In this document: positions 33,549-42,644 of the stretch, in pieces
Position numbering within the stretch: the stretch's first letter is position 1
Layout: each line of letters opens with the position of its first letter
Assembly (NCBI RefSeq): GCF_000622085.1
Contig: NZ_JHWL01000006.1
Span: 1-64,000 of the forward strand
Length of the DNA: 64,000 nucleotides
Source of the DNA: Butyrivibrio proteoclasticus P6B7
Lineage (GTDB): Bacteria > Bacillota > Clostridia > Lachnospirales > Lachnospiraceae
Reading direction: 5' to 3'
The notes under the pieces: generated by a model
Database searches by the model: none
What the model saw: only the letters and a program-made list of their open reading frames with translations
What the model was told of the DNA's origin: nothing
Position numbers and translations under genes: made by a program

Positions 33549-34325
33549 TTACTTTTTGTTGATCATACTTGCCAGATATGCGGCCCCAAAGCCGTTGTCG
33601 ATATTCACAACGCTTACTCCACTGGCACAGGAATTAAGCATTGATAAAAGAGCTGCCAATCCATTAAAGGATGCTCCATAGCCTACGCTTGTAGGAACTG
33701 CGATAACAGGACAGTCTGCAAGGCCGCCAATTACACTGGCCAGAGCCCCTTCCATTCCCGCAATTGCTATGATAACACCGGCGCTCATTATCTCATCCAT
33801 GGCCTCCTTGTTAAGAAGCCTGTGGATTCCGGCCACTCCCACGTCATAGAGTCTTACAACCTTGTTACCAAAGAACTCTGCACAAAGAGCTGCCTCTTCA
33901 GCCACAGGAATATCGCTGGTTCCGCCGGTGGCGATTACTATCTTGCCAACCTGATTGCTCTTATCAATCTGATCTCCGGCTATTCCTATGTGGCAATCCT
34001 CGTGGTAGGTAAATTCTGTATTTCTTTTACCCAGCTCTGCCTTCAGATACTCTGCTGCCTCAGGCTTCATCCGGGTAATTAGTACACTCTTTTGCCCATG
34101 TTCCATGAGCTTTAAAGTGATACTAAGTATCTGTTCACTGGTCTTGCCAGCTCCGTAAATAACCTCAGGCTGTCCCTGCCTTAGTCCTCTGTGAAGGTCA
34201 ACCCTGGCAAAGCCTATGTCTTCAAAGGGCGCTTCTTTAAGTCTTAAAACCGCCTCATCAATACTGGTTGTTCCATTTTGCACGGATCTTAAAAGTTCCT
34301 CAATTTGTGTCTGTTCCATGCCCAT
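33549..34325 (-). CDS. larB: LarB, nickel-pincer cofactor biosynthesis carboxylase/hydrolase
   Basis: A 258-residue protein with the PurE-like C-terminal domain of LarB (GKIVIATGGTSDIPVAEEA; GGLADCPVIAVPTSVGYG; NIDNGFGAAYLASM). LarB carboxylates the pyridine ring of NaAD, the first step to the nickel-pincer cofactor of lactate racemase. larC, larE and larA are not in this window. I use ATG 34325 because GGAGAG lies 5 bases upstream; the longer start at 34364 has no ribosome site. Confidence 0.92.
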   Translation of the reverse strand: MGMEQTQIEELLRSVQNGTTSIDEAVLRLKEAPFEDIGFARVDLHRGLRQGQPEVIYGAGKTSEQILSITLKLMEHGQKSVLITRMKPEAAEYLKAELGKRNTEFTYHEDCHIGIAGDQIDKSNQVGKIVIATGGTSDIPVAEEAALCAEFFGNKVVRLYDVGVAGIHRLLNKEAMDEIMSAGVIIAIAGMEGALASVIGGLADCPVIAVPTSVGYGASFNGLAALLSMLNSCASGVSVVNIDNGFGAAYLASMINKK

Positions 34326-34425
34326 ACTCTCTCCAATTTTAATCACAATATCACTTAATAACATTTTAACATAGTTAAGTCACCACGGTTTAGAAAAGAA
34401 TTATTAAAGTTGCATAAATATAAAA

Positions 34426-34446
34426 GGCGCTGCCAAAAGCAGCGCC
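34426..34446 (-). terminator. Terminator of the sugar ABC operon
   Basis: GGCGCTGC / GCAGCGCC (34426-34433 with 34439-34446) with a 5-base loop is followed leftwards by TTTTATATTTATG. It lies 14 bases beyond the stop codon of the MalG-type permease gene. Confidence 0.9.
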
Positions 34447-34459
34447 AAAATGTGCGTTA

Positions 34460-35284
34460 TCATAGCTTTCCACCAGAGGTTGCAATTCCTTCGATGAACT
34501 GTTTCTGGAACAGAACGTAGATAACTATCATTGGAAGGCAGGCGATAAGAGCTGCTGCCATAAGTTCCGGATAGTTGGAGGAGAACTGTCCCTGCATCTT
34601 GGAAAGTGCGCTGGCAAGGGTTGTCTTGTTGGTGTCTGGGCAGACAATCATAGGCCACATCAGATCCTTATAGGCAAAGACTGCTGTGAAAATGCCAAGG
34701 GCCACCATTGCCGACTTGGTAAGGGGCGCCATAATAAAAAGAAATGTCTGACCAATGTTACAACCATCAAGTCTCGCCGCCTCCTCAAGATCCCTTGGAA
34801 GTCCCATGTAGGCCTGTCTTAAAAGGAATGTTCCAAAGGCGGATACAAGGCCCGGGAATAAAAGACCCATCATGGTATTGGTCCAATGCAGCTTGCTTAC
34901 CATTACATACTGAGGGATGATGAAGATCTGTGATGGGATCATCATCTGGAAAAGAACCAGGCCAAACATGAAGTTCTTTCCCCTGAACTCAAGTCTTGCA
35001 AAGGCGTAGCCCGCAAGTGTAGCTGTAAGAACAGCACAGAGAACTCTAAGGATGATCATCATAATTGTGTTGAAATAAAGCTTTACAAAGTTCACGTTAT
35101 GAAGAACTTCATCGAAGTTATCCAGTCGCCACTTTGATGGGAATATCACGAAGGGATCCACCTGTGTGGACTCTCCTACAGTTTTAAAGGCTGTCAGCAC
35201 CATCCACGCAAAGGGAACCAGCATGATGAAGGACATTATCGCCAAAATTATATAGATAATAATCTTTTTTCCACTTATTCTCAT
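34460..35284 (-). CDS. Sugar ABC transporter permease, MalG type
   Basis: A 274-residue inner-membrane permease with six helices and the EAA loop EEAARLDGCNIGQTFLFI at about residue 175. Carbohydrate-uptake (CUT1) family. It starts 17 bases after the MalF-type gene and is the last gene of the operon. Given the adjacent alpha-galactosidase, alpha-galactosides such as raffinose or melibiose are the likely cargo (inference). No ATPase gene is present here; CUT1 systems often share an MsmK-type ATPase. Confidence 0.93.
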   Translation of the reverse strand: MRISGKKIIIYIILAIMSFIMLVPFAWMVLTAFKTVGESTQVDPFVIFPSKWRLDNFDEVLHNVNFVKLYFNTIMMIILRVLCAVLTATLAGYAFARLEFRGKNFMFGLVLFQMMIPSQIFIIPQYVMVSKLHWTNTMMGLLFPGLVSAFGTFLLRQAYMGLPRDLEEAARLDGCNIGQTFLFIMAPLTKSAMVALGIFTAVFAYKDLMWPMIVCPDTNKTTLASALSKMQGQFSSNYPELMAAALIACLPMIVIYVLFQKQFIEGIATSGGKL

Positions 35285-35300
35285 TTTTTCACCTTCTTTT

Positions 35301-36194
35301 TTAATTGTAATGAACCCACTTCTTCTGACCGATCATCTGGATCGCAGTGATGATCATGATAACTATCAGAAGAACTACAACAACTGTAGCTCCGTAGCCC
35401 TTGTTACCCTGTGAAAATGAGTATTTGTAGAAAAGCCATACCAAAGACTGTGTCTTGAATAGCGCCGGATTAGTATTATCGATTATCATGTAGATTACGT
35501 CGAAGACCTGCATAGCTGCAATAAGTCGCGTAACCAGTACAAAGAAAATTGTTGGTGATACCAAAGGAATTGTGATGTTAAAGAACTGCTGAATACCAGA
35601 AGCTCCATCGATTGAAGCAGCCTCGTAGTAATCCCTTGGCACCTCCTGAAGTCCTGCCAGGAAAAGAACCATGTTGTAACCAATGATTGACCATATACCA
35701 ATTACTGCGATTGAGTAGATGGCAATCTTAGGATTGGATATCCAGTTAACCCTGAATGGAAAAATGTGATTCAAAAGGCCGAATTCTGAATTGTAAAGCC
35801 ATCTCCAGACCATGGCAATAGCCGCAGGTGCTGCCACCATAGGAAGGAAGAAAATTGTTCTAAAGGTGCTTTTTCCTTTGATCTTGCCATTTAAAAATAC
35901 AGCAAGCACGAGAGCAATGATTATAGAAATCGGAACCTCCACAGCTGCATATTTAAGAGTATTTATAAGGGCCTGCCAGACATCCTTATCAGTAAACACC
36001 TTGGCATAATTATCAAGGCCAACAAACTTGTTGCCCTTACCAAAGTCACCTGTTTTAAAAAAGCTCTGATAGATTGTCTGGAAAATAGGCACGATGTTAA
36101 GAACGATAAGTCCTGTCATTGTAGGCAGGATAAAAAGCCATCCCCACAAGAACTCGCTCTTTTGCCTAGGTGTCATTTTGTGTTTAGTTCCCAT
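35301..36194 (-). CDS. Sugar ABC transporter permease, MalF type
   Basis: A 297-residue permease with six membrane helices and the EAA loop YYEAASIDGASGIQQFFNI at about residue 195. It pairs with the MalG-type protein to form the pore. A strong hairpin separates it from the binding-protein gene upstream, a common way to make more binding protein than permease. Confidence 0.93.
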   Translation of the reverse strand: MGTKHKMTPRQKSEFLWGWLFILPTMTGLIVLNIVPIFQTIYQSFFKTGDFGKGNKFVGLDNYAKVFTDKDVWQALINTLKYAAVEVPISIIIALVLAVFLNGKIKGKSTFRTIFFLPMVAAPAAIAMVWRWLYNSEFGLLNHIFPFRVNWISNPKIAIYSIAVIGIWSIIGYNMVLFLAGLQEVPRDYYEAASIDGASGIQQFFNITIPLVSPTIFFVLVTRLIAAMQVFDVIYMIIDNTNPALFKTQSLVWLFYKYSFSQGNKGYGATVVVVLLIVIMIITAIQMIGQKKWVHYN

Positions 36195-36250
36195 ACCTTA
36201 ACTCTCCCCAAAATAATGACATAAATAGATATCTAAAGATATAAATGATA

Positions 36251-36284
36251 TAAAGGTGCAGTAAGCAAAGGTACTGCACCTTTA
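36251..36284 (-). terminator. Intra-operon hairpin, likely partial terminator or RNA stabiliser
   Basis: A perfect 13-bp stem TAAAGGTGCAGTA / TACTGCACCTTTA (36251-36263 with 36272-36284). The leftward flank is AT-rich but not a clean T-tract. It sits between the binding-protein and permease genes, where such hairpins usually raise the relative level of the binding protein. Confidence 0.65.
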
Positions 36285-36302
36285 TATGTTATCTGTTTAT
36301 TA

Positions 36303-37646
36303 CTATTCTTCTGAAAGGGTCTGGTTCATACTGTCGCAGATTTCTTTACATACATCCTCTACGCTCTTGTCGCCTGTCCAGCACTCTTTAAGCTTCTCAG
36401 TCTGCATATCCTCCCAAACTGTTGTGTACTTTGAATATGGTCTGAAGATAAGCTCTGCATCAAGCATCTTCATGTGACCATTAAGATCAAACTTATCTGT
36501 ACAGTTAACCCAAAGATCTGAGCATCCCTTGTAAGCTGACATTGTAACGCCAAGTTCTGCCTGCTTCTCCTGCATCTCCTTGCTGCCGAACCACTCGATA
36601 AGGCTCCATGCTGCCTCAGGATTCTTGGTATTAGCAGATGCTGCCCATCCAAGTCCGTTGTAGATAGATACTCTCTTACCTGTCTCTGCATCCTTAGGAA
36701 GAACTGCTACATCACAGTTAGCTGCTGTGTACTCATTGTCCTTGAAAGCTGCTACCATCCAGGATCCCTGTGTTACCATAGCAACCTTACCTGACTGGAA
36801 GAGTACGTCTGCGCCTGACTCAGAAATTGTATTAAGGTCTGGACAAGAACCTGCCTGAACCATGTCTACGAACATCTGGATAGCCTTGATTGTGCCTGGC
36901 TTGTCATAACCTGATGCCTTCTTGTCATCACTGATGATCTCTCCGCCCATTGAATAAACTGCGTTATAGAAGGAATCCTGGTTGTTTGATGGAGCAATCG
37001 CATAACCCCAATGCTGATCATTGGTAAGCTTAGCTGCCGCCTCAACAAATGTATCCCATGTCCATGTATCGTCTGGATAAGCAACGCCCATCTCATCGAA
37101 GATTGTCTTGTTGTACCAAAGAGCGATAGTATCAATATCCTTAGGTACTGCATACTGCTTGCCACCTGACTGATAAAGATCAACGATACCTTCATAGTAA
37201 TTGGAAAGATCAATCTTATCGCTGGCTGCAATCTTATCTGTAAGATCCATCAGCATATCGTTTTCCATGTATTTCTGTGCCTGATTTGAATGCATCCAGA
37301 ATACATCAGGAAGCTCTCCACCTGAAGCACCAGCTTCAAGAAGTGTCCAGTAATCATCCCAGCCAACTACCTGAATAGTAGCTTTAACCCCTGACTGTGC
37401 TGACCACTCGTCAATAATTGTCTGAAGACCTGGTCTCTGGTTTTCATCCCAGATAGTAACTGTAAGTTCGCCTTCAACGCTGCCCTTCATAGCTTCTGGC
37501 TGTGATTCTCCTGCGCTCTCAGATCCGGTTGTCTCTGAACCAGTATCTGTTGGAGTTGCAGGTGCGGTTCCCTGATTTCCACAAGCCATCATGGACAGTG
37601 CCATAACTGAGCTTAAAAGAATTGCTGATAGTTTCTTTGCTTTCAT
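36303..37646 (-). CDS. Sugar-binding lipoprotein of the ABC system
   Basis: A 447-residue extracellular solute-binding protein (family 1). The lipobox is MMACGNQG after a short signal. Typical features include TVTIWDENQRPGLQTIID and MVTQGSWMVAAFKDNEY. I use ATG 37646 because GGGAGG lies just upstream. It delivers sugar to the MalF/MalG-type permeases. Palindrome 37741-37759, resembling the operator by the araC gene, lies about 95 bases upstream, suggesting common control. Confidence 0.93.
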   Translation of the reverse strand: MKAKKLSAILLSSVMALSMMACGNQGTAPATPTDTGSETTGSESAGESQPEAMKGSVEGELTVTIWDENQRPGLQTIIDEWSAQSGVKATIQVVGWDDYWTLLEAGASGGELPDVFWMHSNQAQKYMENDMLMDLTDKIAASDKIDLSNYYEGIVDLYQSGGKQYAVPKDIDTIALWYNKTIFDEMGVAYPDDTWTWDTFVEAAAKLTNDQHWGYAIAPSNNQDSFYNAVYSMGGEIISDDKKASGYDKPGTIKAIQMFVDMVQAGSCPDLNTISESGADVLFQSGKVAMVTQGSWMVAAFKDNEYTAANCDVAVLPKDAETGKRVSIYNGLGWAASANTKNPEAAWSLIEWFGSKEMQEKQAELGVTMSAYKGCSDLWVNCTDKFDLNGHMKMLDAELIFRPYSKYTTVWEDMQTEKLKECWTGDKSVEDVCKEICDSMNQTLSEE

Positions 37647-37740
37647 ACATATACCTCCCATTTGGTTTGTACGTTAAATTAGTACATTACACATGATACA
37701 TATATTTGCCCGGTCTTAATATGGAATAATTATCACTAAA

Positions 37741-37759
37741 CATGTCATTTTGTGACATT
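37741..37759. promoter_or_regulatory. Putative AraC-type operator, site 2
   Basis: CATGTCATTTTGTGACATT matches 15 of 19 bases with the palindrome at 40052-40070 and keeps both half sites. It overlaps the end of the alpha-galactosidase gene and lies about 95 bases ahead of the sugar-binding protein gene. Confidence 0.5.
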
Positions 37760-39958
37760 GCTCTTTAAGACATAAATCTTTGATGTAAAATCGCCCTCCG
37801 TAGCATACCAAGGCTCTTCGTTCCAAATTGACGGAATGCCGCTCTCCATTAAGTAGTCGCCATAGAACTCCTTTTCACCATTTAATGTATAAAGAGCTGT
37901 CTCCTTAAGCCCCTGCAATCTAATGAGGGAAACAGGCTCATTGGGCTGCTTAATATCCTTGTAGATAGCCACAATAGCTGTACTCTGGTCCTTTGACACT
38001 ACCATCCATGAGCTTAGGTTCTTTTTGAAAGGAGAGCTAAGTCTGTAGAATCTGCCAAACTGCAGAAGCTCTCTGTATTCCTTCATGAATTTGATCTGCT
38101 CTTTAACTCTTTCAAAATCCTCTTCTGAGATCTCGTTAAGGTCAAGCTCGTAGCCAAAGGTTCCAAAGCAGGCCACGTTGGCCCTTGCATCTATGGTAGT
38201 TGCTCTTCCTGTCTGAAGGTTAGGTGAAGCTGACACATGAGCTCCAATTGAAGAAATTGGATAACCATAGCTGGTGCCGTATTGTATGCGGATTCTCTCT
38301 CTGGCATCTGTATCATCTGAGCACCAGGTCTGAGGTGCATAGTGCAGAATACCTGCATCAAATCTGGATCCTCCGCTGGAGCAGGATTCAAAAAGGATCT
38401 CAGGGAAAGCCTTGCGCAGTCTCTCATACAGGTCGTATACCCCCATGATATACCTGTGATATACGGTGCCCTGCTTATCTGGATCTCCGCCAAGACTGTA
38501 GCACTCTGTGATTGACCTGTTCATATCCCACTTAACATAGCTTATATCAGTATCGGCAAAAACGCCATATAGCTGATCATAGATATTATCAACAACTTCC
38601 TTCTTAGAGAAGTCAAGAACCATCTGATGGCGGCCCAAAGTCCTTGCCCTGTCTGGCGCTCCCAGAACGTAATCCGGATGAGCTCTGTAAAGCTCTGAAT
38701 CCTCATTGACCATCTCTGGCTCGATCCATATTCCGAATTTAAGGCCCAGTTCATTGATCTTTTTGGAAAGGCCTGCAATTCCGTTAGGAAGCTTGTTAGT
38801 ATTTACAAACCAGTCACCAAGGCCCGCATAGTCGTTATTTCTTTTGCCAAACCAGCCATCATCAAGGACAAAGAGCTCTACTCCTGCTTCCTTACCCTTT
38901 CTTGCGATGTTAAGGATCTTCTCCTCGTCAAAATTCATCTCTGTGGCTTCCCAGTTGTTAAGCAGAATTGGACGAGGCTTATTCTTATAGTTGCTGCGAA
39001 CAATGTGATTGTTAATAAAGCTGTGTATATTCTGGCTAAGGTCGTTGAGACCACTCTTGGTGTAGGTTATCATAACTTCCGGAGTCTCAAAACTTTCACC
39101 GCCCTTTAAAGGCCATGAGAACCACTTGGGATTTATGCCCATTTCAAACCTAAGTCTTCCGTAGACATCACCCTCTGCCTGAGCCAGGAAATTGCCGCTA
39201 TAGAGAAGGTGAATGCCGATTGCTTCACCATTTTCCTCATCGGTGTTAGCTCTTTTGACAATGACAAAGGGATTGTAGTTGGCGCTGGAATGACCGCGCA
39301 TGCTCTCAATGGCTGTGATTCCATCTGATAGATTTCTTTCTACAGGAACCCTTTCTCTTCCCCAGGCGCCCTGGAACTGAAGCCAGTTGTAGTCCTGATC
39401 CGGAAAGTCAATGCAGCAGCTAAGGGCCCTTTCTATTGTCAGCTGGTCGGTGCCCACATTTCTGATGCTGGCATGTCTTGAGATGATTGGGTACTTCTCC
39501 CAGATTGTGTAGAAAAGAACTACCTCAAGCCCCGCCACGTCATCTCTGCAGGTTATCTCCAGGGTTGTAGCCTCATCGTCACTGTTTGTGTAAGCTGCCG
39601 GAAGCCCTGGAATGCTCTTTTTACCACTGTAGATGTCGTAGCTGTGGTATGTAAGGTTAGTTACCCTTGAGCCGTTTCCCTGAAGAACCTCATAGGCCGG
39701 GGATCTGAAATCTCCATTACCAAAGGCGGGATACTCAAGAAGAGCAAGCTCTTTGGTATAATCTTCATCTTCCTTCAGGTTACACATAAGAGGTCTGATG
39801 CCACGACTTTGCAAGAGCGGCAATGTCTGATCTTCATTTATTCTTTTTCCAAAGAAAAGATGTCCCACTTCCCCATCAGGACTTACGCCAAGACAATAGC
39901 TTATCTTTTCGTTGAATAAATGAAACTGTTTTTCTTTGTCGTTATATTTAACTCCCAT
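37745..39958 (-). CDS. Alpha-galactosidase, glycoside hydrolase family 36
   Basis: A 737-residue cytoplasmic enzyme. The GH36 nucleophile is in YVKWDMNRSI and the acid/base in WCSDDTDARERIR; other family marks are LFVLDDGWFGKRNND and FGIWIEPEMVN. No signal peptide, so it acts on imported raffinose-type sugars. ATG 39958 has AAGGAGG 5 bases upstream; I reject the longer start at 40069 which would run through the promoter. It is divergent from the AraC gene with a palindrome between them. Confidence 0.96.
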   Translation of the reverse strand: MGVKYNDKEKQFHLFNEKISYCLGVSPDGEVGHLFFGKRINEDQTLPLLQSRGIRPLMCNLKEDEDYTKELALLEYPAFGNGDFRSPAYEVLQGNGSRVTNLTYHSYDIYSGKKSIPGLPAAYTNSDDEATTLEITCRDDVAGLEVVLFYTIWEKYPIISRHASIRNVGTDQLTIERALSCCIDFPDQDYNWLQFQGAWGRERVPVERNLSDGITAIESMRGHSSANYNPFVIVKRANTDEENGEAIGIHLLYSGNFLAQAEGDVYGRLRFEMGINPKWFSWPLKGGESFETPEVMITYTKSGLNDLSQNIHSFINNHIVRSNYKNKPRPILLNNWEATEMNFDEEKILNIARKGKEAGVELFVLDDGWFGKRNNDYAGLGDWFVNTNKLPNGIAGLSKKINELGLKFGIWIEPEMVNEDSELYRAHPDYVLGAPDRARTLGRHQMVLDFSKKEVVDNIYDQLYGVFADTDISYVKWDMNRSITECYSLGGDPDKQGTVYHRYIMGVYDLYERLRKAFPEILFESCSSGGSRFDAGILHYAPQTWCSDDTDARERIRIQYGTSYGYPISSIGAHVSASPNLQTGRATTIDARANVACFGTFGYELDLNEISEEDFERVKEQIKFMKEYRELLQFGRFYRLSSPFKKNLSSWMVVSKDQSTAIVAIYKDIKQPNEPVSLIRLQGLKETALYTLNGEKEFYGDYLMESGIPSIWNEEPWYATEGDFTSKIYVLKSNVTK

Positions 39959-40051
39959 TACTCCTCCTTTTGCCTTTTTGCTATAATGGATTAAACAAGA
40001 GAAATTATATCGGTATAACCATTTCATGTTTATGTCTAAATTTATACTATT

Positions 40052-40070
40052 CATGTCACAATGTGACATG
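40052..40070. promoter_or_regulatory. Putative AraC-type operator, site 1
   Basis: A 19-bp palindrome CATGTCAC-AAT-GTGACATG in the divergent region between the alpha-galactosidase and araC-type genes, ending 18 bases before the regulator start codon. Its symmetry and its near-copy at the transporter promoter suggest a specific binding site. Confidence 0.6.
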
Positions 40071-40087
40071 TGTCAAGGGGAGAAGGT

Positions 40088-40957
40088 ATGGTTTCAATTA
40101 GCGGAAAACCAAGGGGGAATCTTGTCGTAACCGGTGTAGACAAGGTTAAATTCATAGATTACACCAAATCCAATGATTTTTATCTGTTTGAGGTTGGGAA
40201 GTATAAATGTTACCCAAGCTATAACTATGGTCCCATTGTCAGAACCAGGACCATCTTTCACTATGTAATTTCCGGCAAAGGTTTCCTGATATTAGAGGGA
40301 AAAAGATATGAAATCCATGGAAATCAGGGATTCCTGATTCCGGCTGGAAGTAAGGCCTACTATGAAGCGGACATGGATGATCCTTGGGAATATGCCTGGA
40401 TTCACGTGGATGGGCCAAGGGCCATGGAGCTGTTTAATTCTGCAGGGGTATCCTTAGAGAATCCTATTTTTACTCCTGTTGGGGACGCCTCCGCAATAGT
40501 AGACTGCTTTGATGCAATTCTGGATAACAGTGATAAGGAGTGCTTTTGCTACGCCAAGGTATATGAGTTCTTTGACTGCATCATCTCTAAGTCTGCCAAC
40601 AGGCTTCAGAACGATGTGGATCCCAGACTTAGCTACGTTAAAAGCGCTATCAACTATATCCGCCTTAAATATTCAGAGCCCATCGGTGTTGAGGAGATTG
40701 CTGCTGTCTGCGGTCTTAACAGAAGCTATCTGACAAGGCTGTTTAAGCACGCCACCGGCTACACTCCCCAGTCCTATCTTTGTAGCTACCGCATGAAGAA
40801 AGCTTCAGAGTTACTTTTGGAAAGCGCAGAAAGTGTTAATTCCATAGCCTTTCTGGTGGGATATTCTGACGCCTTTACTTTTTCAAAGGCTTTTAAAAGA
40901 TATAAAGAGGAATCTCCTTCAGAATACAGAAAGAGCCACGGTATTGAGGTGGACTAA
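40088..40957 (+). CDS. AraC-family regulator of alpha-galactoside genes
   Basis: A 289-residue regulator: an N-terminal cupin-like sensor (GKGFLILEGKRYEIHGNQG) and a C-terminal double HTH (EEIAAVCGLNRSYLTRLF, then SVNSIAFLVGYSDAFTFSKA). MsmR/RafR-type regulators of this shape activate sugar genes. I use ATG 40088 with GGGGAG 5 bases upstream rather than the earlier GTG. It is divergent from the alpha-galactosidase gene, so likely controls it and the transporter. Confidence 0.93.
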   Translation: MVSISGKPRGNLVVTGVDKVKFIDYTKSNDFYLFEVGKYKCYPSYNYGPIVRTRTIFHYVISGKGFLILEGKRYEIHGNQGFLIPAGSKAYYEADMDDPWEYAWIHVDGPRAMELFNSAGVSLENPIFTPVGDASAIVDCFDAILDNSDKECFCYAKVYEFFDCIISKSANRLQNDVDPRLSYVKSAINYIRLKYSEPIGVEEIAAVCGLNRSYLTRLFKHATGYTPQSYLCSYRMKKASELLLESAESVNSIAFLVGYSDAFTFSKAFKRYKEESPSEYRKSHGIEVD

Positions 40958-40984
40958 TACTAATAAAACCTCAATGACCGTGGC
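40935..40984. terminator. Hairpin between convergent araC-type and trpB2 genes
   Basis: GCCACGGTATTGAGG (40935-40949) pairs with CCTCAATGACCGTGGC (40969-40984) with one bulge. It overlaps the end of the regulator gene. There is no clear T-tract on either side, so it may end transcription in a different way or merely stabilise the 3' ends. Confidence 0.45.
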
Positions 40985-40994
40985 CCCTGATAGA

Positions 40995-42374
40995 TCAAAG
41001 GTCAACCTTTGGAAGTGTATCAAAGCTCTTCTGGAGCTCTTCGTCAGATGGGATGTAATCCATCATTACGCCGTCGTTGTACTTCTGGTAAGCAACCATA
41101 TCAAAGTAACCTGTTCCTGTAAGACCGAATACGATGGTCTTCTCTTCGCCTGTTTCCTTGCACTTAAGGGCCTCATCAATGGCAACTCTGATAGCGTGTG
41201 AACTCTCTGGAGCTGGAAGGATACCCTCTACTCTTGCAAACTGCTGCGCTGCCTCGAATACTGATGTCTGCTCAACAGATACAGCCTCCATGTATCCATC
41301 ATGATAGAGCTGTGAAAGGATTGGGCTCATGCCGTGGTAGCGAAGTCCGCCAGCATGGTTAGGTGATGGAATGTAGTTAGAACCAAGTGTGTACATCTTA
41401 GCCATAGGACAAACCATACCAGTGTCGCAGAAGTCATAAGCAAATTTACCTCTTGTAAGAGATGGGCAGCTTGCTGGCTCAACTGCGATTATTCTATAGT
41501 TCTTTTCACCGCGAAGCATTTCACCGATAAATGGAGAAACAAGTCCGCCAAGGTTAGATCCGCCGCCTGCGCAGCCGATGATGATGTCTGGTGTTACGCC
41601 GTACTTATCAAGGGCAGCCTTGGTCTCAAGACCGATAACTGTCTGATGGAGAAGAACCTGGTTAAGTACGCTTCCAAGAACGTATCTGTAGCCTTCTGTC
41701 TTAGTTGCCACCTCAACAGCCTCAGAAATAGCGCAGCCAAGAGAACCTGTTGTTCCTGGGTGATCTGCGTTGATCTTGCGTCCGATCTCTGTATCCATTG
41801 AAGGTGATGGTGTTACGCTGGCGCCGTAGGTACGCATAACCTCGCGTCTAAATGGCTTCTGCTCATAGGAAACCTTAACCATGAATACTTTGCAGTCAAG
41901 ATCGAAGTAAGCTGATGCCATGGAAAGAGCTGTTCCCCACTGGCCTGCACCAGTCTCTGTTGTTACGCCCTTAAGGCCCTGCTTCTTAGCATAATAAGCC
42001 TGAACGATGGCGGAATTAAGCTTGTGGCTTCCGCTTGTGTTGTTACCTTCGAATTTGTAGTAGATCTTGGCTGGTGTGCCAAGGGCCTTCTCAAGGAAAT
42101 ATGCTCTAACAAGTGGAGCTGGTCTGTACATCTTGTAGAAATCAAGAACTTCTTCTGGAATATCAATGTATGGAGTGTCATTATCAAGCTCCTGCTTAAT
42201 AAGCTCGTCACAGAATACCGGTCTTAAGTCCTCATACCCCATAGGCTCTAAAGTTGCCGGATTAAGAAGTGGTGCTGGCTTGTTCTTCATGTCAGCTCTT
42301 ACGTTATACCACTGTCTAGGTATTTCATCCTCACTAAGATAGATTTTGTAAGGAATTCTTTTCTCTTCACTCAT
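40995..42374 (-). CDS. TrpB2-type tryptophan synthase beta-like PLP enzyme
   Basis: A 459-residue protein of the TrpB2 subfamily, about 60 residues longer than TrpB1. The PLP lysine lies in NTSGSHKLNSA and the phosphate-binding Gly loop is GCAGGGSNLGG. TrpB2 proteins make tryptophan from indole and serine, often working alone; no trpA is nearby. I use ATG 42374, with GGGAGGA 7 bases upstream. It is convergent with araC and divergent from the amino-acid transporter. Confidence 0.93.
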   Translation of the reverse strand: MSEEKRIPYKIYLSEDEIPRQWYNVRADMKNKPAPLLNPATLEPMGYEDLRPVFCDELIKQELDNDTPYIDIPEEVLDFYKMYRPAPLVRAYFLEKALGTPAKIYYKFEGNNTSGSHKLNSAIVQAYYAKKQGLKGVTTETGAGQWGTALSMASAYFDLDCKVFMVKVSYEQKPFRREVMRTYGASVTPSPSMDTEIGRKINADHPGTTGSLGCAISEAVEVATKTEGYRYVLGSVLNQVLLHQTVIGLETKAALDKYGVTPDIIIGCAGGGSNLGGLVSPFIGEMLRGEKNYRIIAVEPASCPSLTRGKFAYDFCDTGMVCPMAKMYTLGSNYIPSPNHAGGLRYHGMSPILSQLYHDGYMEAVSVEQTSVFEAAQQFARVEGILPAPESSHAIRVAIDEALKCKETGEEKTIVFGLTGTGYFDMVAYQKYNDGVMMDYIPSDEELQKSFDTLPKVDL

Positions 42375-42531
42375 TTGTGTATCCTCCCACTTTACCGCTT
42401 TAGTGCAAAAAATATCTTTTTCCATTATATTAGTTTTTCCCTCAGTTGTATATCAGAAATATCAGGAAATTGTTATTTATGCATTTTTTTGATTAATCTC
42501 ACAATTTGGACTTGATTTATTTTAATATCAC

Positions 42532-42566
42532 TGATATATTTATACATGAAAATGAATATTTATACA
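42532..42566. promoter_or_regulatory. Two putative ArgR (ARG) boxes
   Basis: The segment at 42553-42566 reads, on the minus strand, TGTATAAATATTCA, a full match to the ARG core TGNATWWWWATNCA. A similar segment lies at 42532-42546 (one base longer). Their centres are about 20.5 bp apart, like operator pairs for ArgR hexamers. They lie about 80-110 bases ahead of the amino-acid-binding protein gene, so arginine control is likely. Confidence 0.5.
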
Positions 42567-42644
42567 TCAATTATGCATAAAGCATTTTCGTTTCATTATT
42601 TTTCACGTTTAAAATTTTATTTAATTATAAGGAGGCCCATTATT

